34,836 nt of DNA from Chara braunii. Taxonomy: Eukaryota > Streptophyta > Charophyceae > Charales > Characeae. Positions 10,669 through 19,800 of this stretch are shown one piece after another. The stretch spans positions 762,174-797,009 of the forward strand of contig BFEA01000646.1 in NCBI GenBank assembly GCA_003427395.1, read 5' to 3'. Each line of letters opens with the position of its first letter. Within the stretch, counting starts at the first letter, position 1. Under the pieces are notes generated by a model. It searched no databases, had not been told where the DNA came from, and saw nothing but the letters and a program-made list of their open reading frames with translations. The position numbers and the translations under genes were made by a program.

Positions 10669-10747
10669 NNNNNNNNNNNNNNNNNNNNNNNNNNNNNNNN
10701 NNNNNNNNNNNNNNNNNNNNNNNNNNNNNNNNNNNNNNNNNNNNNNN
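10669..10747. other. Assembly gap (79 N)
   Basis: A run of undetermined bases directly followed by a long (CA)n tract, the likely cause of the break. Confidence 0.99.

Positions 10748-10812
<65 letters not shown>
10748..10812. repeat. (CA)n microsatellite
   Basis: About 32 uninterrupted CA units border the gap. The true length may be greater because the tract begins at the N run. Confidence 0.97.
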
Positions 10813-11189
10813 CCGCCCTACCACTCCCACCTGCTCGCTCCCTCCCCCATTCTGGCCTTCTCCCTCCCGATTGCTCCCGGCCGGCTTCTTGACGAGTTGT
10901 TGTGTTTTTTGTATTTTTTTTCACATTTGGGCTATTTCTCTATTTATGCGTGTCATCCTTGCAAAGAGGCCATGCTAGTCCTGAAGGACAAGTACGGACA
11001 CAGGGTACTATTTTTTTTTTGCGCCCCGTTTTCTGAAAGTTGGTACCCTGTATCCGTAGCATAACACACGTCCGTTATATTCTAATAGAACACACCCCGT
11101 GCATTCTATTCATAATTAACTAACATGCGTTTTGTCCGGGGGAAGACCGTAGTTTGTACCAGGAACTTCTGTAAGAAACTCTGTACCAG

Positions 11190-11360
11190 GTCGAAAACAT
11201 TCTCGAACATGGCTTCTTCTGTACTGATCGAAGAGGAAGGCCACAAAAGCAGTATAAGGTAAAGTTCTCTAGCCAGCCAGAATCTGAAGCAAGATGGTTT
11301 AGCAAGAAAGATCTGTTACCTACGGGCCCTGATATAGTTCTGCATATGAATGGGGGTTAA
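11190..11360 (+). pseudogene. Second gypsy chromodomain relic
   Basis: A frame ending at the TAA at 11358-11360 reads VENILEHGFFCTDRRGRPQ, then KQYKVKF, RWFSKKDLL and GPDIVLHMNG. It aligns with the chromodomain at about 6850-7030 (GRPQRQYKVRF, HWFPRQEL, APHIVSFY), so it belongs to the same or a sister family. Nothing of integrase or RT precedes it in a readable frame; only the tail of the element survives, probably cut off by the putative inverted-repeat element and gap to its left. Confidence 0.75.
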
Positions 11361-11893
11361 GAGAAAACCAGGCCTGAAAGAATAATTTCTGCGGTGGAAC
11401 TTGAAATCGGGCCGGATGGAATGTAATGAACTCCGTTCAGATCGGCACAGACGCGGGCAAGGGTCGTCACTTTTGGTCAAAGGCCAGAAACAGGGGTCAA
11501 ACGTCGTGTCCGAAGTCTGAAAAATGTCTGAGGAAGTGCCTAGGCCCAAGGGGTACCAAAGTCTGAGCCAAAAGTTGTGTCCAGTACCCAATGTGAGGCA
11601 GTTGACTCTTGGAAAATCAAGAGTCCACCCAAGCATGGGATTCCAGGCCCAAAGTCAAAGTCAATCCGCTGGTCCGCCACGGCCATCGATAAGAAGCACA
11701 TCATTGGTTGTCTGCAGGTATCCAGAAGATTCCAGTCCAAATGGGACACAAGGGAAACTGGGAGGGTCTCCCAGGGAAGCCGGCTTATCCTGGCGCCAAG
11801 TCACATAGTGCAGTTTCGGGCCCGGGGTTACCCGGGAAAGTCAGGGTCTTCTCGCTCCCGATTGTTTTTGCACTGGAGTCGAGCATGGTCATG
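11361..11893. other. Flank of the chromodomain relic, unassigned
   Basis: Probably 3' untranslated or LTR sequence of the truncated gypsy copy. A perfect 8-bp-arm hairpin (GACTCTTG/CAAGAGTC, loop GAAAAT) lies at 11604-11625. Frames through this stretch have no recognisable domain. Confidence 0.4.
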
Positions 11894-12209
11894 CTTTGGA
11901 ACCAAAGGACATGGTGTGCATGGAAGGGAATGGATGGAAGCAGATGTTCGGTTCCACCAAAGACTGAACGCTGGGCGGTTGGCTGATGGCCTACTTTCGT
12001 GATTGATTAGTTCATTGGCTGACACGTTGACCAAAACGCAACTGCTAGATCTTCCCAAATGCTGGACGGTCAGCTGATTATCTACCTTCGTGATCGACTA
12101 GTTGATTGACTGACGCGTCGATTGCGGGCTGCTGCTAGTCCTGACTGCTTTGGAAACAAAGGACATAGCATGCATGAGAGGGAATGGATGGAAGCAGAGG
12201 TGCGGTTCC
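11894..12209. repeat. Interleaved direct duplications
   Basis: A 62-bp block starting CTTTGGAA(C/A)CAAAGGACAT is found at 11894-11955 and 12148-12209. A second ~61-bp block starting GCTGG(G/A)CGGT lies between them at 11970-12030 and 12061-12121. Each pair is noticeably diverged. The order A-B-B'-A' in the same orientation implies at least two duplication steps. Confidence 0.8.
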
Positions 12210-13129
12210 GTCCTCGAGGATAGTCGGTGCTTAGATTGCAGCTGCTTAAGACTGAAATGTGCGGATTCGCTGGATGCTGCATCTGGAAAGGGAGGAAGGG
12301 AACTAGGATGTTAAGTTGGTCGGGCTCCCAGCAGCGGGGCTGAAGAGGTCCCCGTTGCCAATTCCTCTCACGTGCATCCTTTCACCTGCTCAGTCAATCC
12401 CCTCGTTTCAGGGTAATCAATGCTCGCAGGATGTCACTGTGCTCAGATGCTGAATCGTCCGCAGGGACGCTGGAGCCATTTTCCAGCAGGTGTGGAATGG
12501 TAGGGTAGAGGATAACTAGAGAGGTTGAGGGTTTAACGGAATTGCAAGACAGACAGGAGTCTGTGGCGAGCAAGGGCTGGTAAGCTTAAGATAGGCAAAG
12601 TAAAGAAAGTCAAGAAAGGGATATAACGTATCTTTTCTGCTCCGTGTTGATTGCTATAGAGGTAAAACTATTTCATTGTTCGAATGACCCATCTCATGTG
12701 TGCTTCGTTGTCTGCAATAGAGATAGAGCTCCATTGAAATTGGATCTTCTTGTCTGGGTGGAACATGGGATGTGATGGTGAACATCCACAACACGCACAC
12801 ACACGTATGCATGTACGCACCCTTGCTTGCACCATGTTCCTCCTTCACGGTGCGTTTCTGCCTTCTTGCATGCTACTCGCCACCTACGTGCCCTCCACTA
12901 CTTGCCACATGCCTTCCTTCTCCTCACTGCGAGCACGTTCTCCCACTCTGCACGCTTCTCCCACTGTTGCACGTACGTGCGCGCCTCTCTCCCTATGCAC
13001 GCTTGGTCTCTCTACCCTGGCCATGCCTCCTCGATTGCGCACCCTCTTCTCTTCCGCGCGCTTGCCTCCTCTTGTAGACGCACCCTCCTCCTACCGCTTT
13101 GCTGCGACATCGAAGACAACGAGATGTGT
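12210..13129. other. Unassigned; CA- and CT-rich from about 12780
   Basis: No gene is recognised. The part from 12780 to 13090 is pyrimidine-rich with ACACAC and CTCC words, which produces overlapping open frames in all plus-strand phases with no domain. Confidence 0.4.
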
Positions 13130-13140
13130 CTCTGATACCA
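13130..13140 (-). other. Possible tRNA-iMet primer-binding site, minus strand
   Basis: On the minus strand the bases read TGGTATCAGAG, identical to the site at 425-435. One base separates it from TGCAACG at 13142, which would be the internal end of an LTR lying to the right. No paired LTR or coding region was found. Confidence 0.35.
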
Positions 13141-13141
13141 C

Positions 13142-13900
13142 TGCAACGATCCGACTTAGATCAAGATCCTGCCTGCCCGCCTTTGTGCTTCAATTTTTAT
13201 GTGAACATTGCTCTCAAGATCCAAGTCACAACGGCATGATCCACACAAAATGGTATACAGAGAGCTTAACTTGAAATGATATAGAATGTTATACATAGGT
13301 TTCTCAAGGTCAGTGACTATGGCCGCCAGCAGCAACAACAAACAGGTAAGTTCCTCTCTGTTTCTCACTCTCTCTGCTATCACTACTGCACACTGGTCCT
13401 GTGATCCCTGTTTGACTATCCTCACTGCTTTTCATCTCTTCCTGCCTGCTCAACTACAGCTATGGTGTCCAGTGCTGTCAACCACTCTCTCACAAGGCAC
13501 TGTTCACACGTCTAAGATCTTGGCACCCAGTAACACAGCAGTGCGTTTGCATAAGCCAGAATCGAAGAGGAACCAGATCCTGGTGCTGCCCTGGCTTTTT
13601 TGCATCTGCCTGCCTCTACCACATGAGTCCTGACCCTCTCGTGCCATGCCGTGCGGCGACTGACAGAGATTCGGTCTGCTGTGGGCTTCCCTGGGACTGA
13701 GCTGCAACTGGACCATGATTGAACATGTGGGGACTCCCTACCTACTGACTACTAGGGACCTCTACTGTTCCTACTGGTCTTGTCCTATCGGGTCCGCATC
13801 TTGGCGTGTGGTGTATCTACCGTAAGTATCTACTGCAGCCCGATGATACAAAGAAAATGGGACATGGTAATGGGGCTGTACTGCTGCAGCGTGTAAGAAC
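13142..13900. other. Unassigned; possible decayed minus-strand LTR
   Basis: If the primer site at 13130 is real, the LTR would start here. The sequence has no recognisable coding capacity, and no outer LTR end or target duplication could be identified. Confidence 0.3.
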
Positions 13901-13902
13901 CT

Positions 13903-14912
13903 TTCAAAGGTGCGAGGATATGGGTCCTCGGCAGGCCTAAGGGGCCCCTTGCAGCATATGTGCCTGCCCTAAGTGAAGGCGGGCCTAGCAAATCACGAGA
14001 GGCCCTTGGTTGTCAATTTCGCATTTGGGGGTCCAGGCAGTTTCGTCGCGGCAGTTGGTTGAAGGAAAACACAGGCCGAGCAGCGTGGAAATTCCCAGGC
14101 CTTCTAGGCCTTTCCAAAAGCTCAGGCCCTGGGCCAGATTCGCAGCCTCATACACAGACAGTTGGGAGGCCCAACCGAATGAGGCCCAGTAGCTGCACGA
14201 GAGGCGCAGCATCCTGGGGCCTACCGGAAGCTTCTGGGCCCAGGCCAGTCCAGCCAGACTGCCGAATGAGGCAGGCTCTTTCCATATAGGAATGCCTGGC
14301 GAGGGTATTCGGGCACTTGCTGGCTGGCGGCAGCGCTGCTGGAGCGATAGCTCGCGTGCTGGCTGCGGGCATTGGAGCAAGAGGCTGCGCACGTGCGGTC
14401 GTGTGGTGAAGCAGGGCGCTGCTGAGGGCAGCGCCATAGCCCAGCCTCCATAGCTGGCTGTGGGCTTGGACATACAGTGAGGCGCAGGGGTGGTCTTCGG
14501 GTGTACAACAAAGGGAGACGTGGGAGAGAGTCAAGGGGGAGAGAGAAGGATGATGATGATGATGATGTGAGGGCACATACCTGGTATTGGCGATGGTTCT
14601 GCATGGGCGACATCTTCAAGTACTTCGGGCGCTGCTGATGTCAACAGTTGCATTGTCAATTCGTAGGCTAGTAGTAGTTGTGTAGGGACTAGGCTGGGCG
14701 CAGAGCGCCAGGTAGGGAGATAGAGACTGGATACATATGTGGGGGTGGCGAGAGCAAGCTCTCATTGACATTGACTTTCAGTGCTACGATTCTCCATTGG
14801 TGTTATATTGGTGCAATGCTGCTTCTTGAACACTGTGTTACGATTTGGCTTTCAACATGATTGTGCAATCTGAATATTGTCATCTCGCTTCGGATCATTT
14901 TCCTTGCAAAGG
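13903..14912 (-). repeat. ~1.0 kb dispersed repeat, minus-oriented copy
   Basis: Reverse-complement partner of 9284-10420, with the same landmarks in the same order: TAGGCCCGCCTTCACTTAGG near the left edge and TGCAAGGAAAATGATCC near 14905. A (GAT)n run near 14550 corresponds to the CACCAT repeats near 9690 of the other copy. Frames on either strand lack domains. Confidence 0.65.
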
Positions 14913-16060
14913 GGACAAGCCTGGTCTTCACTGTTTGGCCCTGGGACCCCTGGCTGTCGTATCAAACACTACATCATCAAATAACATAGTAGAGTAATCT
15001 GTCACTAACATGGCCTCCACCTTATCATGGCTGATTCCTTCCCCAGGTAATAAGACACCAGGAGAAGCAACTTCCAAGGGCAGTTGGACCTAGAAGCACC
15101 CACACAGATTTCAGATTGCAACCAGGGACTCAGTTTCTTCGGACATGATGGAGGTACTCATAGGGAGAGTTTATCATGTAAGGGATGCTGAAACCGATTT
15201 TCAGGAAATTAAAAGAGCACACACCATGATTGGTATGAGGTGTCCACCGGTTTCACAGAAGTGGACTGAGAGGGATTATCTCCTTGCTGTTGTCTAGTGT
15301 GCTGGATGCTGAGGGGTAGCATAGTGGATAAGCGAAGAAACGTAGTCCCAAATAGTGAGCTTGAAAAGGTTAAAGGAAGAAGGGGTGGAGCAGTAGTACA
15401 TCATTCCTGAGAAAGGAAGTAACCAATGCTGCTGTCTCTGGATCTTGATTAACGAAGGGAGGCGTTTCTAATGTAATGGATACAGGACTAAGTTTCCAGG
15501 CTTCTTAATAAACACTTTAAAAAAAAACTTTGAAAAAGTACATTGCTGCTGGTGTTTCTTTTGGGTGTTGTTGTTGTTCTTTAATTGGAGAAGAGGAAAA
15601 TAATTGTTGGAGAAAAGGGAAAAAGAGGGATGTTGGAACAGTGGCAGCATTGGGATAGTAGTGCTGGTACGAGTATTTGGGGGAAAAAGGAACAGGAGAT
15701 TAACAGAAGGGAGAATATACCCCCACCTCTCATGGAGGGATGCATGCTGCATGCCTCCCCAGGAGAGGGGGAGCAAATATGGGCAGTTGACTCTTAAAAG
15801 GAGTTATGATTGAAGTAAGCGAATATTGGGTTGGACTTTAGGGGACAGCAAGGGCCCAGGGGTGGGGTAGGAGCAGTACTGCATACCAGCCAACCACTGA
15901 CCCCATCCACCGATGTTCCACAGCCTATCAGCAGGGCCGAGTGGTTGGCGGTCTGCTAACCAGTCACTGGAGGGTCGTCCACTGTTTTTTTTCTTAATCC
16001 GAGTTTGATGCTGTACTGCACTTGCTGAGTACATTCCAAATCCACTGAGGAACTTCAGTT
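14913..16060. other. Unassigned upstream DNA
   Basis: No family-level similarity is visible; frames are short. A poly-A run lies at about 15520-15530, and GA-rich sequence at about 15590-15690. Confidence 0.4.
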
Positions 16061-16235
16061 TTGGGGAGGGTTTTTGCGGTGGGGGGCAGAGGGGAGGGAA
16101 ACCGGGGGGGGAGAGGGGGAAGGGGGTAGGAGGATGGTTAGGGGGCGTAGGGAGGAGAGTGGGTAGAAGGGTTATGGAGGTGTCGGGGGATGGTTATGGG
16201 GGAGTTACTGGGGGTTAGGGGGGTTATGGTGGTCC
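16060..16235 (+). repeat. G-run-rich tract with quadruplex potential
   Basis: Many runs of three to nine G on the plus strand are closely spaced, including GGTTATGG and GGGGTTAGGGGGG words. Four-stranded folding is plausible by pattern alone. The tract lies about 150-320 bases upstream of the candidate TATA box of the NLR gene. Confidence 0.6.
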
Positions 16236-16264
16236 AACTTTTTTTTTTTTTGACGGCGTGCCCA

Positions 16265-16341
16265 CTAGCATCTGGCCGGTAGGTGCCAACAGGCGGATTG
16301 GCGACTAGCAGCTGGCCGGTAGGTGCCAACAGGCGGATTGG
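16265..16341. repeat. 40-bp-period tandem repeat
   Basis: The 37-bp blocks 16265-16301 and 16305-16341 (starting CTAGCA(T/G)CTGGCC) differ at one base. A T-run at about 16239-16250 precedes them. Confidence 0.9.
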
Positions 16342-16380
16342 TCGGCTGCCCAACATTGGTATGACTACACTGGGTCGGAG

Positions 16381-16388
16381 TATAAATA
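16381..16388 (+). promoter_or_regulatory. Candidate TATA box of the NLR gene
   Basis: TATAAATA followed by purine-rich sequence lies 477 bases before the preferred start codon. Splice-donor-like AG|GTAAGG (GT at 16409-16410) and TAG|GTAAAAG (GT at 16447-16448) follow. A pyrimidine-rich stretch ending GCAG (AG at 16833-16834) sits 23 bases before the ATG. A spliced 5' leader is therefore plausible but unproven. Confidence 0.35.
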
Positions 16389-16857
16389 AAAGACGGAGAG
16401 GAGGGGAGGTAAGGAGATAAGAGGACATATGAGGTGTATAACATAGGTAAAAGAATCTGCAGCTGAGTTTGAGGGCTGGCTGAGGTCATTTAAGGACATC
16501 ACTGTAGCGTGTCTAGGTACTACACGGGAGCTTCCTGGCCAGCAGAGGTGCCCTGGAAGGCCCCAACAGCACCCTGAGTTCATACTTTGGCCTTCCGCGT
16601 CTGCCCAGGAAGGGATGAGAACGCCACACTTTTCCTATGTTCTCCTTTCTGGAAGTCGTGCTTGCTGGTAATGAGCAACCGGGCTGCTGCCCCCCAGAAC
16701 AGAAGGGGGGAATGAGCAGGCTTGTGTGCAAAAGGGAAAAAACAAAAACAAAAAAGACTAGTTTTTTATGCTTGCATCTGGTGCTTGCCGCTCAAGGGAT
16801 TCCATTTTGTTCGATTTCTTGTCATTGAATGCAGATTATACTAATCAATATAGAAGA

Positions 16858-19800
16858 ATGGCGGTGTGTGTGGACGATGCAGCCGGAGAACCTCATGCTT
16901 ATGGAGATGTCATGGCCCTCATGGAAGAGCTCATACCTTTTCAAGAGGGGTTGTTGAGATCCACACAGGTCATGTTTCTCCATGGAGATCACAGATACAA
17001 GAAACTTGCAGCAATTGCTGATGTTCTCCATGACTTGACAAGGAGGCTTCTAGAAGTATGCCGACTTAATGGCGATGGTTCTCAACTGAATGAAAGAATG
17101 ATGGACATGCGTCATCGCCATTTACAGGGAATCAGCCAAAGTCATCGTAAGTGGAGAGGGGTTTGGGGCACAGTGCAGATGTTTCTGATGCGCCGATACT
17201 TGGGCAAGGAACTGACAAAGCTCCAGTCTGACCTCAAGATGTTCCTTGACAAGCTAAGCACTTTCCCGGTGCAGAAAATCCATCAGACTAAAACAGTAGG
17301 ACTCGATAATAGCACGCGGACATCCCTGGATGCTAGTCATGGAGGTCCTGAGAATAGGCAACGATCATTACGGGGCTTGGAGTCAGCAATGAGGGGGGCA
17401 GTTACGCTGTCTTCTGCTTGCTCGGTCTTGCGTGATATTCTGGAAGAGGAGAAGGAATGGCTGGACCAGTATGCAAAACAACCCCAAGAGCTGTTAGAGG
17501 ATCTGGACTGCTTGTGGACAGCGAAGAGCGGGCCGGAAGTCCTTTGCCTCCATGGCGCAAGTGGCGTAGGGAAAACTGCACTTGCGATGGAAATTTCCAA
17601 AAGCGAGGAGATGAAAAGAGAGTTTTCTAATGGCATCTTCTTTCTCACTTGTGGGCAGCACAAGCGTGGGCATGATGTCATCGATATGGTGCGGCAGTCG
17701 GTGTGGAATCAGAAGTATGGCTGCCGTAGACATTCTAATAGTCAACAACGGTGCGTTTTCTTTAACAAGATTGAAAGGAATGTTGCGTTGCAAAGAGAGA
17801 TGAAGGGGAAAAGAGCTCTGATCATCGCAGATGACGTGTGGACCACTGATCAAATAGAATGGGTTGAAAGCCTGCTACCCGCGAGCTGCAGTGTCATCAT
17901 TACAACGACAAACAAAAGTGTGATTGCCACACTTCGAGCCGCAAATGCCTATCTTGTTGAAGCCCTGAAACAGGAAGAGGCGTACAGCTTGTTTTCTCAT
18001 TGTGCTTTTCAAGATGAGCTTCCACCTCCTGATATCCAAGCAATTTCATTAAAGGTCTGCAAAGAATGCTATGGACTCCCTTTAGCCTTGCGGGTGGTGG
18101 GCTCCAATCTTTATTCGAGACGCTGGGAGATGGCAGCATGGGAGAGTTGGCTCAACTTCTTTGTGCATCGCATGAGTGCAGACCAGTTTCCATCCCAGAA
18201 TGCAGGCAGTTGTTTGTCCAGGGGTTCTGATCTTGCTATGGAGGCAGTACAACGATCTATCAATGATGCTTGTGGAGGCTCGAAAATGGGAAATCTTGAT
18301 ATGGTTCTTGATCTGGCCGGTTTTCCACAGGGTGAAAAAATACCACGGGATTTGATTGAGGCATGGTCGTCAATCTATCCATCAGTAAGTGACTTGGAGA
18401 CTGCGAGACATCAGATGAATGAGTTTATCAGACTCTGTCTGGTGGAAGCTCATGGAAATGGTTTTGTGAGCTTGAATAGCACAGCTCGGCAAGTGATTCT
18501 TCATATTATCAGGTCAGGAGCAGAATCATCAGTGTCCCTAGGAGGGTATGAGGACGGTGATGGAGCAGCCACAGGGAGCATGGCAGCTGTTGTTCAGCAA
18601 GAGCGCATCCTTCTCCTTGGTGACGAAGAAATCATTCCGCTGGATCTTGCTACGTTCGAACACGTGAGGAAGTTGTCATGGATACAGTCAGACTTCTTGA
18701 CGCTGACGAATGTTCCATTATGCACTCTGCCTCACTTGGTGAGTTTTTACTGGGTTTGTCCTGGAGATTCCACACGCGCATACGATGCCAACAAGGCATC
18801 TGTCACGGTGACTCATGTTTTGGAGCAACTGACCAAAAGTAACAAGCTGGAAATCATGACGGTCCGCAATTTGGCGGGCTGTGATGTGTTTCCTTCTGAT
18901 TACTTTTCATCATTTCGGTACCTCAAAGTTTTATGGTTGGAGATTGCGAACGTGTCTCCATTTAGTGAGTTCCCATCCTCGGTTGCGGATCTCCAAGAGC
19001 TTCAGGTGCTGGTCATTCATGTATCTGGGGCAACATTGACCGTTGACCCAGGAGCGATTGAGGCGCTCACTCAGCTCAAAGTCTTGAGAACATCTTCCAT
19101 CTTCTTTCTTGCTAGGAAAGCACTTCAGGAACAGGTGTCTGCACCCAAGAGGTCACCAGTCAGGAGGCTGTCATGCTGCTTGGAAGAGGCAGCAGGTCTG
19201 GGTACGGATGACACAGAAGTGGCTGTAGTACCTGACGAGGTTCTGCCCAAGCTTCTGAGTTCACGATTTATCGAAGATTTCTCAATCAGGGTTGATAAGC
19301 TTCCTGGTTATGGCCATCATAGGTATGGTGAGATTCAGGATAGCACTTTGCCCTCTGCGATTGGACAACGGACAAGACTGCGCTCGATAGAGATCGAGGG
19401 TTGCAGATTGTTAAAGGTGTTGCCAGACAAGATAGGCTGCCTAAGCAAACTTGTCACGCTAAGCATCAGGTATTCATCTCTGAGAATCCTGCCTTCCACC
19501 ATTGGTCATCTGTCTTCTCTTACTCGCTTCGAAATTACAGATTCACACCTTGAATCCATCCCCCATGAGATTGGCAGTCTGCATAAGCTGGTCGAGTTTT
19601 CCATTGTGACTTCATCTCTTGCGAGTCTTCCACCCACCATTGGTAAGCTCACATCACTGAGGTTGCTGAAAATCGCGCATTCGAAGCTTACATCCATTCC
19701 TGACGAGATAGGGAACTTGGGAGCGCTTGTTCATCTTGAGGTCACTCGTGCCAGGTTAACGGCACTTCCCTCAACCATTGGAGATCTTGTGCATCTGACA

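Larger units (their letters stand above)
10500..11150. mobile_element. Possible miniature inverted-repeat element interrupted by a gap
   Basis: The left end contains GTACC…TACAGTCTTCCCCCG (about 10500-10536). The reverse complement of the right end has GGTACAAACTACGGTCTTCCCCCG (about 11137-11162). Further inside, both sides carry ACACACGT followed by TTCTATT/AATAGAA dyads, including a perfect 8-bp-arm hairpin at 10646-10663 (GTTCTATT/AATAGAAC). No transposase is present. The internal gap prevents measurement of the element. Confidence 0.4.
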
